A DNA stretch of 64,000 nucleotides from Corallococcus macrosporus (GTDB lineage Bacteria; Myxococcota; Myxococcia; Myxococcales; Myxococcaceae), in NCBI RefSeq assembly GCF_017302985.1, contig NZ_JAFIMU010000007.1, forward strand, positions 1,860,001-1,924,000, read 5' to 3'. The notes beneath the pieces are model-generated. The model was not told where the DNA came from and searched no databases. It saw only the letters and a program-made list of their open reading frames with translations. Below, in pieces: positions 7,125 to 16,355 of this stretch (within the stretch, counting starts at the first letter, position 1; every line of letters begins with the position of its first letter). The translations under genes and the position numbers were made by a program.

Positions 7125-7838
7125 ATGAACCGTGAATACCACCGCTGGCACAGCCCGAGGTTGAACCGGGACATGGAAGCGCTGGTGTACGGGCACTCGG
7201 GCGAGCCCGTCATCCTGGTGCCCACGAGCAAGGGCCGCTTCTACCAGGCCGAGGACTTCGGCCTCATCGGCGCCATCGCGGACTGCATCGCCGCGGGCCG
7301 CTACGTCGTCCTGTGCGTGGACTCGGTGGATGAAGAGTCCTGGTACAACAAGGACGTCGCCCCCGCCGTGCGCGTGGCCCGCCATGCCCAGTGGGAGGAC
7401 TACCTCGTCCATGAGGCGGTGCCGCTCGTGCGCGGCCGCTCCACCGGAGGCCGCCTCACGCTCGCCGGGTGCAGCCTGGGCGGCTTCCACACGTACAACG
7501 TGGGCCTGCGCCACCCGGACGTCTTCCAGCGCCTCATCTCCATGGGCGGCAAGTTCGAGACGGAGGACTTCCTCGACGGCCACCACGACGAACAGGTGTA
7601 CTTCCACACCGCGCCGCAGTGGCTGCCCAACCTGCACGACACCGGCCGCCTGTCCGCCCTGCGCCGCGTGGAGATGACCCTGGCCGTGGGCGAGCACGAC
7701 TTCTGCCGCCCCTCCAACGAGAACCTCTCCAAGGTCCTCTGGCAGAAGGACATCCGCAACGACCTGTCCATCTGGAACGGCGGCACCCACGACTGGCCCG
7801 TGTGGCGGCAGATGATCCGCCAGTACCTGCCGGCCTGA
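7125..7838 (+). CDS. Esterase-like alpha/beta hydrolase
   Basis: 237 aa. It belongs to the D-type esterase group of alpha/beta hydrolases. The N-terminal core strands are EALVYGHSGEPVILVPTSKGRF and YVVLCVDSVDEESWYN. The nucleophile elbow is GCSLGG with Ser117. The catalytic His is probably in GGTHDWPVWRQMI near the C-terminus, as in feruloyl-esterase-like and DUF-esterase proteins that end in a GxHxWxxW motif. No signal peptide is seen, so cytoplasmic. It is not closely similar to its neighbour at 6343 outside the shared fold. It ends 95 bp from the convergent LysM gene, with a shared hairpin between them. Confidence 0.75.
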   Translation: MNREYHRWHSPRLNRDMEALVYGHSGEPVILVPTSKGRFYQAEDFGLIGAIADCIAAGRYVVLCVDSVDEESWYNKDVAPAVRVARHAQWEDYLVHEAVPLVRGRSTGGRLTLAGCSLGGFHTYNVGLRHPDVFQRLISMGGKFETEDFLDGHHDEQVYFHTAPQWLPNLHDTGRLSALRRVEMTLAVGEHDFCRPSNENLSKVLWQKDIRNDLSIWNGGTHDWPVWRQMIRQYLPA

Positions 7839-7872
7839 AGCGCCACGCATCTCCAAGGTTTGGACACGACAA

Positions 7873-7905
7873 AGCCTCCGGTCGACAAGGACCCGGAGGC
7901 TCGCG
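7873..7905 (-). terminator. Intrinsic terminator for the LysM gene
   Basis: An 8-bp perfect stem, GCCTCCGG pairing with CCGGAGGC, with an 11-nt loop. On the minus strand it is followed by TTTGTCGTGT. It sits in the gap between the convergent esterase and LysM genes and works best in the minus direction. Confidence 0.55.
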
Positions 7906-7933
7906 TGATGCGCACCGTGAGGAGCCGGAAGGG

Positions 7934-8578
7934 CTACTCGATGGGCATGAACACCTTGAAGCCGGTGCGGCCGTTGTTCGTCGTGTTGCGCTCGATGAAG
8001 TCGCTGGCGGACGAGTGGCCGTCGCCCAGCGTCACCGCCGTGTGGCCGTAGATGCTGCCCAGGCGCGTGGAGGTGGCCTCCCAGGTGAGCACGAGGCCCG
8101 GAATCTTCAGCGCCTCCTCCAGGGACATGTCCACCTGGCGGAACTTGTCGCGCGGCAGGTTGTTGTCGATCTGATTGCCGTTGCCGGACACGCCGATGCC
8201 CATCGAGTTGCGGATGGCCCGGCTCACGCCCGTCGCGCACAGGCCCTGGCTGCTGTAGCCGCCCATGCCCATGGCCGCCGCGCGCGCGGCTTCCGCCAGC
8301 CGGCGACCCTTCTCGGTCCCGCCGGTGGGGGCCACGCCCATGGGGCCGCCCACGTCCGCGCCGCCGCCCACGCCGTTGCCGCCACCGCGCACACCCTGAC
8401 GGCCACCGCCCGCGTCGAAGCTGTCACGGCCGGAGTGGCCAATGCGCAGCGTCCGGCCGGAGAAGATGAGGTCGGGGTTCGAGATGTTGTTGTCGCGCGC
8501 CAGCTTCTGCACGGAGGTGCCGAAGCGCTGCGCGAGCGCGGAGAGGGTGTCGCCAGGGCGGATGCGGTAGTTGGACAT
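7934..8578 (-). CDS. LysM protein with a C-terminal CHAP/NlpC-like peptidoglycan-hydrolase-like domain
   Basis: 214 aa. A LysM domain occupies residues 1-46 (YRIRPGDTLSALAQRFGTS...NPDLIFSGRTLRI), binding peptidoglycan or chitin-type glycans. It is followed by a Gly-rich linker (about 50-80) and a C-terminal domain. The latter has a candidate nucleophile Cys in SQGLCATGVSRAI and a candidate His in YGHTAVTLGDGH, then a FIERN segment, an order seen in CHAP/NlpC-P60 amidases. No signal peptide precedes the LysM. The protein must therefore be exported unconventionally, act on lysis, or stay inside the cell. Similar modular proteins occur repeatedly in Myxococcaceae genomes. The enzymatic assignment is inference from residue order. 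Confidence 0.65.
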   Translation of the reverse strand: MSNYRIRPGDTLSALAQRFGTSVQKLARDNNISNPDLIFSGRTLRIGHSGRDSFDAGGGRQGVRGGGNGVGGGADVGGPMGVAPTGGTEKGRRLAEAARAAAMGMGGYSSQGLCATGVSRAIRNSMGIGVSGNGNQIDNNLPRDKFRQVDMSLEEALKIPGLVLTWEATSTRLGSIYGHTAVTLGDGHSSASDFIERNTTNNGRTGFKVFMPIE

Positions 8579-8688
8579 GTAAGCTCCTGCGCCAATTCTC
8601 GGGACTTCCCGATCCAGGTTGCGGCCGTTTCCAAGATTCTTGGAGTTTTCAGCCGCACTGGAAGCCTACACCGAACCGCCCTGCCCTC

Positions 8689-10095
8689 TCAGTTCTCCAG
8701 GGGCCGGAGGGTGCCGGCGCTGACGCGCCAGAAGCGCCACAGCACGGCGGCGGCCACGGTGATGAGCCCCGCGCACAGGCCCCACCAGATGCCCAGCACG
8801 CCCATGCCCAGGTGGAAGCCCAGCAGCAGGGTCAGGGGCAGGCCCACGGCGTAGTGGCCCACGATGTTGGCGATGAAGGTGAAGCGCGTCTGGCCGGCGC
8901 CGCGCAGCACGCCCGCGCCCACGCCCTGCACGCCGTCGAAGACCTGGAAGATGGCGCTCACCATGAGCAGGGGCAGCAGCAGCGGCAGCACCTCCTCCGG
9001 CGCTCCGGCCAGCTTCGCCAGGCCGCGGGGGAAGAGCGCGAACACCAGCCCGCCCATGGACATCACCACCGCGCCCAGGGCGAAGGCCATCAGCCCGCTG
9101 CGCCGGGCCTGCGGCGTGTCGTGCGCGCCCACGGCCCAGCCCACGCGCACGCTGCCCGCGTTGCCGATGCCCAGCGCCATGGTGAAGGTGAGGCTGGCGA
9201 AGGAGAGGGCAATCTGGTGCGCGCTCACGCTCACCGTCCCCAGCTTCGCGGCCAGCACGCCCGCCAGCGCGAAGACGCCCACCTCCGCCGCGATGTGCAG
9301 GCCAATGGGCAGCCCCACCCGGAAGGCCCGGAGCTGGTCCGCCTTCACCGGCTTGCGCGACGGCGTGCCCGGCACCGCGATGGCCTGCACCGCCCGCGCG
9401 ACGATGAGGACCTCCATCGCCGTGCACAGGAGCGTGGACAGCGCCGCGCCCGCCGCGCCCATGGCCGGCACGTGGGTGAGCGGCCCCGCCCATTCCGGCA
9501 GCGACGCGCCGCCGAAGACGAACAGCGGCACCAGCATCACGTTGACCACGTTGGCCAGCACGGCGGACACCACCAGCGGCCGGGGCATCCCGATGGCCTG
9601 CAGGTACGCGCGCACCGTGAGGAAGATGAGCATCAGGGGCAGGCTGGGCGCGCGGAAGTGCAGGAAGGCGCGCACCTGGACGATCTGCTCCTCCGCCACG
9701 CCCACCCACGGCAGGCCGGCGGGGGCGGTGATGAGCACCGCCCACAGCACCACGCCCACGAAGGCGGACAGCCACACGCCCTGCCAGAGCACGTCCCGGG
9801 CGCGGCGCGGGTTGCCGGCGCCAATGGCCTGGGACACCAGCGGGTCCACGCCCATCATCAGCCCCATGCCGAAGCTGCTGACGGCGAAGAAGAGGGCGTG
9901 GCTCAGGCCCACCGCCGCCAGGGCGGACGTGCCCGCCCGGCCGACGATGAAGGTGTCCGTCACACTCATGAGGGACTGGCCGGCCTGCGCGATGCACAGG
10001 GGGATGGCCAGTGCCAGCAGCGCGCGCAGCTCCCCCCGGATGCCGCGGGCCGGGGGGGTGGACGACAGGGAGGGCTCGGCGGCTTCGGGCGGCAT
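8689..10095 (-). CDS. MATE-family multidrug/Na+ antiporter (NorM-like)
   Basis: 468 aa, the usual length for MATE transporters, with about twelve hydrophobic segments in two halves. The first TM carries LALAIPLCIAQAGQSLMSVTDTFIVGRAG, and the loop has GVDPLVSQAIGAGN, a signature of the family. The second half repeats the pattern (HIAAEVGVFALAGVLAAKLG, then ALGIGNAGSVRVGWAVGAHD). It sits in the inner membrane and exports cationic compounds in exchange for Na+ or H+. TATAGG lies six bases upstream of ATG 10095 with no Shine-Dalgarno, so the transcript may be leaderless. The substrate cannot be read from sequence. It is likely a single-gene unit, with 77-110 bp gaps on both sides. Confidence 0.9.
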   Translation of the reverse strand: MPPEAAEPSLSSTPPARGIRGELRALLALAIPLCIAQAGQSLMSVTDTFIVGRAGTSALAAVGLSHALFFAVSSFGMGLMMGVDPLVSQAIGAGNPRRARDVLWQGVWLSAFVGVVLWAVLITAPAGLPWVGVAEEQIVQVRAFLHFRAPSLPLMLIFLTVRAYLQAIGMPRPLVVSAVLANVVNVMLVPLFVFGGASLPEWAGPLTHVPAMGAAGAALSTLLCTAMEVLIVARAVQAIAVPGTPSRKPVKADQLRAFRVGLPIGLHIAAEVGVFALAGVLAAKLGTVSVSAHQIALSFASLTFTMALGIGNAGSVRVGWAVGAHDTPQARRSGLMAFALGAVVMSMGGLVFALFPRGLAKLAGAPEEVLPLLLPLLMVSAIFQVFDGVQGVGAGVLRGAGQTRFTFIANIVGHYAVGLPLTLLLGFHLGMGVLGIWWGLCAGLITVAAAVLWRFWRVSAGTLRPLEN

Positions 10096-10172
10096 GGCGG
10101 GCCTATAGGAAAGGGAGCGCGTTGGCGCAAGCGACGCACTCCCCCTTCCCGCCTGACTGCCCTCCCACCCCG

Positions 10173-12320
10173 TCAGGGCGTGCTGACGGGGAACGGCACG
10201 GTGACCAGCGGCGTCTGGAGACTGCCCACCTTCGACACGCGCACCCCCGCGTCGCTGATGGCGTAGACGTAGTCATCCGCCATCACGCTGCGGCGCACGT
10301 CCGGCGTGTAGTAGTAGCTCCACTGCGGCATGTTCACGGTGCGGAACAGGTCCGACATGGGCACCGCGCCCACCGGGGAGATGCCCGCCGCCAGGTCCAC
10401 GCGGAACACGCGCAGCTCCGTGCGGAAGTTGGACCAGTAGCTGTCGGAGGACGTGTAGGACCGCGAGTAGTCCGTGAACGGGATGGCCACCAGCCCCTTG
10501 GCCGCGAAGTAGTTGAAGGCCTTGTGCTCGTAGAGGGCCTCGCTCCAGCCATAGGCCTCGCCCACCAGCTGCGTGGCGACCTCCTTCGGGTGCGCCAGGT
10601 CGCTCGCGTCGAAGAGGGACAGCTTCAGGGTGCTGGTGCCGCAGCAGGGGCCGCCCGTGGGCTCCGTGTGGATGCCCAGCGTCAGCAGGTGGTGCTCGCC
10701 CACCGGGTGCATGTACGTGGAGAAGCCGGGCACCTTCAGCTCGCCCACCTTGCGCGGGTGGGCGGGGTCGCTCAGGTCGAAGGTGAAGAGCGGATCCACC
10801 TGGAGGAACGTGACGACGTAGCCGCGGTTGCCCACGAAGCGCGCGCTGAAGATGCGCTCACCCTCGGCCAGGTCCTCGCTGCGGCCCAGCTCCTTCAGGC
10901 GCCCGTCCTTCACGCCCAGCGTCGTCACGCGGCTGGCCGTCGTCGTGCGGCCCCACCACCAGTCGGCGTGCTCCGGCTCCGGGAGGCGGGTGGTCACCGT
11001 GGTGGCCATGCGCAGCACGCCCTCGTGCTCGTCCATGGCGAACTGGTCCACGGGCACGCCCTCCACCGTGCCGGAGCCCGCGTACACCGCGCGGCCCGGC
11101 TGGCTCACGTCGAACTTGTGCAGGTAGGTGAAGTCCTTCTGCCCGGGCAGCGGCCACCACCAGTAGTGCGAGTGCGCCAGGTACAGCGACTCCTTCGACG
11201 CGTACACCGTGCCCGGCTCCGCCACCAGGCTGGTGCGCCCCGGCGCCGCCGTGCGCGCGTCCAGGTCCAGCGAGGCCACCGTCACGAAGCCCAGCGCGGA
11301 GGGCGCGTTGCTCCGGTAGAAGTCACCGCAGGACGTGGGCAGCGCCGTCGTCACGCCCGCCGCGTCCACGTGCCGGCCCGCGGGCAGCCACTGGTCCAGC
11401 GTGTTGGCGCGGATGGCCTTCTCGTTGCTCTTGATGAGCGCGTCGATGGCCTTCGTGAGCTTGTCCTCGTCCTGGTAGAGCTCCTCCGAGTAATCCACCC
11501 AGAACTTCACGCCCTCCGGCCAGCGGAACGCGTCCGACAGCACCAGCCGCACGTTGCTGTCCACGCGGCGCGCCTGGTTGAAGACGCCGGGCAGGTAGAC
11601 CTGATCCACCACCGTGGGGTGCGCCACGTCCGACACGTCCACCGTGGTCACCTTGGTGCTGTCGGCGTTGTAGAAGCCGCAGCCGAAGCCGACGCAGGCG
11701 ATGTCCATCATGGGCACCATGCCCCCGCCCACGCCGCCGCCCCTCGTCGGGACGCCCGGCAGGGACTGCGCCACCTGCGAGATGATGACCAGCCGCTGCT
11801 TCTCGTCGAGCAGCATCTCCCGGGGCCAGCCCTCCACCTCCAGCGTGGAGGCCAGCGTGAGCTGCTCCGCGGGCCACGAGCGGTGCGCGTACAGCCGGTT
11901 GCCCGACAGCACGAAGATGCGCGTGCCGTCGTTCTGCACGAAGTCGGACTCGTGCACGCCCTCCACCTGGTTGTTGGTGCCGGTGGAGTCCTTGGGCGCC
12001 TGGCCGCCGCCGCCAGCGGACGCGTTGCCGCCGCCCGCCGAGTCCTCCGCCGTGGGCATGGGCCCGAAGACGACGCCGCCGCGTCCCCGGCCGAAGCGCT
12101 CCCAATAGCCGGGCTTCTGCTGCTCCAGGCTCGCGCGCATCTGCTTCGTCGCGGAGTCCTCGATGTAGCGCTCCAGCGCCGAGCACTCGTTGAAGGACTC
12201 CAGCTTCAGCGACTGCTGCACCGGTTCGTTGTCCAGGCCCTCCGGCGCCTTGCCCTCACCGCCGCCACACCCCACCGCCAGGAGCGTGAGCCCCACCGTT
12301 CCGAAAAGACTCCAACGCAT
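10173..12320 (-). CDS. Secreted lipoprotein with C-terminal beta-propeller (COG4880 / Beta_propel family)
   Basis: 715 aa. It has a lipoprotein signal (LTLLAVGCGGG). The sequence NNQVEGVHESDFVQNDGTRIFVLSG followed by RLVIISQVAQ is typical of the 'secreted protein containing C-terminal beta-propeller' family, distantly related to WD40. Repeated blade blocks follow (TVDVSDVAHPTVVDQVYLPG, FDVSQPGRAVYAGSGTVEG, FDLSDPAHPRKVGELKVPG, FDASDLAHPKEVATQLVG), with Asp-x-Ser/Ala-Asp turns. The Asp/Gly-rich turns might bind calcium. It is probably anchored on the outer membrane. Function is unknown. A strong GGGAGGA precedes ATG 12320, which replaces a longer upstream reading frame. Confidence 0.85.
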   Translation of the reverse strand: MRWSLFGTVGLTLLAVGCGGGEGKAPEGLDNEPVQQSLKLESFNECSALERYIEDSATKQMRASLEQQKPGYWERFGRGRGGVVFGPMPTAEDSAGGGNASAGGGGQAPKDSTGTNNQVEGVHESDFVQNDGTRIFVLSGNRLYAHRSWPAEQLTLASTLEVEGWPREMLLDEKQRLVIISQVAQSLPGVPTRGGGVGGGMVPMMDIACVGFGCGFYNADSTKVTTVDVSDVAHPTVVDQVYLPGVFNQARRVDSNVRLVLSDAFRWPEGVKFWVDYSEELYQDEDKLTKAIDALIKSNEKAIRANTLDQWLPAGRHVDAAGVTTALPTSCGDFYRSNAPSALGFVTVASLDLDARTAAPGRTSLVAEPGTVYASKESLYLAHSHYWWWPLPGQKDFTYLHKFDVSQPGRAVYAGSGTVEGVPVDQFAMDEHEGVLRMATTVTTRLPEPEHADWWWGRTTTASRVTTLGVKDGRLKELGRSEDLAEGERIFSARFVGNRGYVVTFLQVDPLFTFDLSDPAHPRKVGELKVPGFSTYMHPVGEHHLLTLGIHTEPTGGPCCGTSTLKLSLFDASDLAHPKEVATQLVGEAYGWSEALYEHKAFNYFAAKGLVAIPFTDYSRSYTSSDSYWSNFRTELRVFRVDLAAGISPVGAVPMSDLFRTVNMPQWSYYYTPDVRRSVMADDYVYAISDAGVRVSKVGSLQTPLVTVPFPVSTP

Positions 12321-12446
12321 GCGTGATTCCTCCCGCGAAAGCCTCGCGGGGCGCAGCGCTTTGCCACGCCCATGCCAGGGGGGAATCACGTAGCGTCTGT
12401 GTGTGATTGCGGGGGGTTGGAGCGCGCGCGAGGGCCCGCGCCGCTC

Positions 12447-13619
12447 TCAGAAACCTGAGGCGCGCACGGTGCCCGCGGTGGGAAAACCGAGGGTCTGGGG
12501 CACGAAGCGCACGAAGCGCTGCTGAAGCTGCGCGTCCATGCCCTCCAGCCGCAGGCCCATGCCCGTCTGCGAGCGGAACGCGCCGCCCATCCCGGGCGGG
12601 TTGCACCACGCCACCACGGCCTGCGCCTCGCACGGCGTGCGCTGCCCGGCCATCACCAGGCGCAGGGACAGCCGCGAGCCCTCGCGCGCGGGCGTGAGCG
12701 TGCGCACGAAGAGGCCCTGGGGGCTGGCGTCGTGGCTGAAGCCGCTGAGCGTGGGGCCTCCCGGCGTGTTGAACTCCACCACGGTGAAGAAGGGCACGCG
12801 CTCCGCGGCCCGCAGCGGCACCGTGCCCGGCGACAGGCGCGCCATCACCTTGGCCAAGAGCTCGTCCGCGCCCAGCTGGCGCTTGAGCAGCAGCGGCGCG
12901 CCGCTCAGCTCCTGCGCGCGCTCCAGCACGTCCGGCGCCTCCTCCACGCGCGACATCAGGACCAGCGGCTTGCGCGCGAACTGCTCGCGCAGACGCGTGG
13001 CCAGCGACAGGGCCTCGCGCGGCAGCCGCGACACGTCCACCACGAAGCCGTCCAGCTTGTCGCCGTGGGCGGTGGCCTGCGCCGCCGCGTCGTCCAGGTC
13101 CTTGGCGTAGAGCACGTGCAGCCCCTCGTGCTCCAGCGCTCCGCCCAGGAAGGTGTGCAGGAAGCGGCCGCCCTCCACCAGCAGCACGCCCCGCCCGCGC
13201 GGCGGCCCCGTCCAGGCGCGCTCGCGCGACAGGCGCACCGCGGCCACCTTCGCCGCCAGCGCCTCCTGGCTCACCGGCTTGGGCAGGAAGTCGTCCGCGC
13301 CCGCGCGCCCGCAGTGCATCACCTCGTGCGGCTCATCCGCGGCGGTGAACATCACCACCGGCACGTTGCGCCCGGCCGGGTGCGCCTTCACCGCGCGGCA
13401 GGCCTCGTCCCCCTGGAGCTTCTCCAGGTGCAGGTCCATGAGGATCAGCGCCGGCGTCCGCTGCGCGAGCTCCGTGAGGCACGCATCCGCCCCCTCCAGG
13501 CCCACCACGTCGCAGCCCATGCGCGACAGGTGCAGCCGCATCACGTCCCGCGCCGTGCGCGAGTCGTCCACCACGAAGACCAGGTCTCTCGGGCGGGGAG
13601 AAAAGCCGGGGGTCATCAT
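12447..13619 (-). CDS. Response regulator with REC, degenerate REC and PilZ-like output domain
   Basis: 390 aa. The N-terminal receiver has acidic pocket D18/D19, phospho-acceptor D62 (LILMDLHL), T92 and K114 (LPKPVS). A second receiver-like domain (about 145-255, GVLLVEGGRFLHTFLGGALEHEG) lacks an acidic pair and is probably a non-phosphorylated dimer module. The C-terminal ~110 residues (AERVPFFTVVEFNTPGG...FSHDASPQGLFVRTLTPAREGSRLSLRL) match the PilZ-like paralogous domain expanded in Myxococcus. Canonical PilZ domains bind c-di-GMP through RxxxR and DxSxxG. Here HDASPQG retains the second motif while the first is poor. It may couple a kinase to surface or motility functions. There is no kinase gene adjacent. 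Confidence 0.85.
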   Translation of the reverse strand: MMTPGFSPRPRDLVFVVDDSRTARDVMRLHLSRMGCDVVGLEGADACLTELAQRTPALILMDLHLEKLQGDEACRAVKAHPAGRNVPVVMFTAADEPHEVMHCGRAGADDFLPKPVSQEALAAKVAAVRLSRERAWTGPPRGRGVLLVEGGRFLHTFLGGALEHEGLHVLYAKDLDDAAAQATAHGDKLDGFVVDVSRLPREALSLATRLREQFARKPLVLMSRVEEAPDVLERAQELSGAPLLLKRQLGADELLAKVMARLSPGTVPLRAAERVPFFTVVEFNTPGGPTLSGFSHDASPQGLFVRTLTPAREGSRLSLRLVMAGQRTPCEAQAVVAWCNPPGMGGAFRSQTGMGLRLEGMDAQLQQRFVRFVPQTLGFPTAGTVRASGF

Positions 13620-13712
13620 GACTCCCGGAGATAAGCGGACTCCGCGAAAGGCACCACGGACCCGGCGCCAAACCGTGCGCTGGTGGACGCCTTTTCCGCG
13701 TGGCGCAAGACG

Positions 13713-15539
13713 TCAGCCACGGGGCTCGGCGCGACCGGACAGAAGCTTCGTGAGCTGGCGGGCAATCAGGGCGCACTGCGCGGCGTCCCCGGCGGCCAGC
13801 GCGTCCTTGCCGCCCACCAGGAGCTGCTGCACGGTGCCCACGGCGGTCTCCGCCTCCGGGCTGGGGTTCTCCCGGGCGCTCTGCTGGAGCAGGCGGGCGA
13901 GCTTCTCCCCGCGCTCCAAGAGCTTGCGGAAGGTCTCCTCCGCCTTGCGCGCGTCCACCACGCCCTGGGCCTGCGCGTAGCTGGATTGCTCCTGGCCCAG
14001 CTTCTCCGCCTCGCCCTGCGGCAGCGTGGCGCGGGCCTCCAGGCGCACCAGCTCCATGTTGCCGGAGGTCAGGTCGGTGGCCTTCACCGCGAGGATGCCC
14101 TCGCCGGACAGCTCGAAGACGACCTCCAGCGGCGTCTCTCCGCGCGCGGCGACGTGCAGGTTCTTGAGGACCACCTCGCCCAGCTTGTGGTTCTCGTCCT
14201 GGAACTCGCTCTCGCCCTGGTACACGGGGATGCGCGCTTCCGCCTGGCCGGAGGTGCCCGGGAAGAAGATGTCGCGCGCCACCACCGGCACGCCCGTGTT
14301 CTTGGGGATGAGCCGCTTCACGCGGCCGCCCATCACGCCCACGCCCAGGCTCTGGCTGGCCACGTCCAGCAGCAGCGCCTGGCCCGCCTGACGGACCAGC
14401 TCATCCGCCTGCACCGCGGCGCCCAGCGCCACGGCCTCGTCCGGGTGCACGTCCGTGGAGGGCGCGCGGCCGAAGAAGTCCGCCACCAGCCGGCGCACCA
14501 GCGGCACGCGCGTCATGCCGCCCACCAGCAGCACCACGTCCACCGAGCGCGGATCCATCCGCGCCTCCGCCATCACGCTCTTGCACACGTCCAGGCAGCG
14601 GCGCGACAGCGGCTCCGACAGCGTCTCGAAGAAGCTGCGCGTGAGCGCGGTGTTGATCTCCGTGAAGCGCTTGGAGCCGGAGGTGTGGTCGCCCAGGCCG
14701 GACACGGAGATGGTGGCCTCCTCGGACTCGGTGAGTTCGCGCTTGGCCGCCTCCGCCGCCACCTTCAGGCGCCGCAGCGACTGCGCGTCCTTGGAGACCG
14801 CCTCCTGGAAGGAGTCCTCCACCTGCGCGAGCAGCCACTGGACGATGCGCTGATCAAAGTCCTCGCCGCCCAGCGCGTGGTCGCCGCCCGTGGCCTTCAC
14901 CTCGAAGACGCCCGCCTTCACGTCCAGGATGGACACGTCGAAGGTGCCGCCGCCCAGGTCGAAGACGAGCGCGCTGCCCTCGAAGCCGCGCGACAGGCCG
15001 TACGCCAGCGCCGCCGCGGTGGGCTCGTTGACCAGCCGCACCACCTCCAGCCCCGCGATGGACGCCGCTTCCCGCGTGGCCTGGCGCTGGTTGTCGTCGA
15101 AGTTCGCGGGGACGGTGATGACGCACTTGCGCACGTCGCGCCCGAAGTGGGCCTGCGCGTCCAGGCGCAGCTCGCCCAGGATGAAGGCGGACACCTGCGC
15201 CACGGGCAGCACGCGGCCGGACAGCTTCACGCGCACGTCGCCCGTGGGGCCGGCCACCAGCGGGTAGGGCACCACCGCCTTCGCCTGCTGCACCAGCTCC
15301 GGCGTGTAGCGGCGGCCCAGGAAGCGCTTGGTGGCCCACACCACCGCGTCCGGGTGCTCCTCCGCCAGGGCCTGGGCCGGCTGCCCCACCAGGCGGTCGC
15401 CCGCCCGGGTGAGGCCCACCACCGAGGGCGTGAGGCGTCCTCCCGAGCGCGAGGGGATGAGGCGCGGACGGCCGTCTTCCACGGTCGCCACGACGCTGTT
15501 GGTGGTGCCCAGGTCGATGCCGATGACAGGTTCTTGCAT
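13713..15539 (-). CDS. Hsp70-family chaperone (DnaK paralogue)
   Basis: 608 aa. The N-terminal ATPase has the phosphate-1 motif GIDLGTTNS at residues 6-14, phosphate-2 FDLGGGTFD, adenosine motif LLVGGMTRVPLVR, and connect region VNEPTAAALAYG. A substrate-binding domain follows (PVYQGESEFQDENHKLGEVVLKNL), then a shortened helical lid. It is slightly shorter than canonical DnaK (~640 aa), with a divergent C-terminus lacking the EEVD-like tail. No grpE or dnaJ is nearby, which suggests a specialised paralogue rather than housekeeping dnaK. M. xanthus has several DnaK-like proteins, for example SglK in motility. The ATG at 15539 is set by homology; a longer frame to 15746 is noncoding in character. 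Confidence 0.85.
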   Translation of the reverse strand: MQEPVIGIDLGTTNSVVATVEDGRPRLIPSRSGGRLTPSVVGLTRAGDRLVGQPAQALAEEHPDAVVWATKRFLGRRYTPELVQQAKAVVPYPLVAGPTGDVRVKLSGRVLPVAQVSAFILGELRLDAQAHFGRDVRKCVITVPANFDDNQRQATREAASIAGLEVVRLVNEPTAAALAYGLSRGFEGSALVFDLGGGTFDVSILDVKAGVFEVKATGGDHALGGEDFDQRIVQWLLAQVEDSFQEAVSKDAQSLRRLKVAAEAAKRELTESEEATISVSGLGDHTSGSKRFTEINTALTRSFFETLSEPLSRRCLDVCKSVMAEARMDPRSVDVVLLVGGMTRVPLVRRLVADFFGRAPSTDVHPDEAVALGAAVQADELVRQAGQALLLDVASQSLGVGVMGGRVKRLIPKNTGVPVVARDIFFPGTSGQAEARIPVYQGESEFQDENHKLGEVVLKNLHVAARGETPLEVVFELSGEGILAVKATDLTSGNMELVRLEARATLPQGEAEKLGQEQSSYAQAQGVVDARKAEETFRKLLERGEKLARLLQQSARENPSPEAETAVGTVQQLLVGGKDALAAGDAAQCALIARQLTKLLSGRAEPRG

Positions 15540-15812
15540 GGCGAGGGGTGGGTCCCACGCTACGGGTAAGGGCCCACTTCCGCCAAGTCCTGTCGCACCC
15601 AGCCCGTCCGCTGCCGGGCGCCGGGCTGCCTCACGGGGCCCCCTTGAGCTCCAAGGACGGCCACCGGCGCACATCCGGAGCGCCCACCCGTGCACGCTTC
15701 CCCGCCCGCTCCCCCCTCCAGACCCCGGAAATCCCCGGGCGGCCACGGGCTCCAGCGCATGGCACCGGCATCATTGCCGCCAGGGACGCCCCATGCTAAG
15801 GGCGCCAGCGTC

Positions 15813-16355
15813 ATGGTGAACGTCTCCATCGCCCGCCGCTACGCCCGCGCCATCCTCGACGTCGCAGCGGAAGGCAACCGCACCGACGCCGTCGCGGAGC
15901 AGCTCAACGCCTTCGCCGCCGTCGTGGGCAAGAGCCCCGACCTGTCGGACGTGCTGCTCAACCCCGCCTACAGCCGCGCCCAGCGCAGCCGCGTGGTGGA
16001 GGCCATCCTCCAGTCCATGCCCTCCCCCGCGGAGCCCGCGCTGGCCAACGCGCTGCGCCTGCTGGTGGACCGCAACCGCCTGGGCTACCTGCCCGACATC
16101 GCCCGGCTCTTCCGCGACATGGCGGACGCCCGCGCGGGCCGCGTCCGGGGCCAGGTCACCAGCGCCGCGCCGCTGTCGCCCGACGCCGTCACCCAGCTCC
16201 AGAAGTCGCTCCAGCAGCTCACCCAGCGCAACGTGGTGCTGGAGACCCGCGTGGACCCCTCCGTGCTCGGTGGCGTGGCCGCCCAGGTCGGTGGCACCCT
16301 CTACGACGGCACCCTGCGCACCCAGCTGGAAGAGATGCGCCGCCAGCTGAAGTAG
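15813..16355 (+). CDS. atpH: F1Fo ATP synthase subunit delta
   Basis: 180 aa, the usual size for delta/OSCP. It begins SIARRYARAILDVAAE, matching the family start, and ends ...VLGGVAAQVGGTLYDGTLRTQLEEMRRQLK, the C-terminal signature of bacterial delta (VLGGxxxxxGxxxxDGSxxxxLxxL). Delta is part of the peripheral stalk linking F1 alpha/beta to Fo b subunits at the inner membrane. Gene context is unusual. atpH is normally followed by atpA, but here a histidine-kinase-like gene lies between, and no Fo genes precede it; the upstream neighbour is a divergent Hsp70 gene. The start at 15813 is chosen over an upstream extension to 15690. Confidence 0.93.
   Translation: MVNVSIARRYARAILDVAAEGNRTDAVAEQLNAFAAVVGKSPDLSDVLLNPAYSRAQRSRVVEAILQSMPSPAEPALANALRLLVDRNRLGYLPDIARLFRDMADARAGRVRGQVTSAAPLSPDAVTQLQKSLQQLTQRNVVLETRVDPSVLGGVAAQVGGTLYDGTLRTQLEEMRRQLK

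Noticed and set aside
15759-15778. TGGCAC...TTGCC before atpH, like a sigma-54 promoter
   Set aside because: The spacing between TGGCAC and TTGC is 8 nt instead of 5, so the GG-GC distance is wrong for sigma-54.
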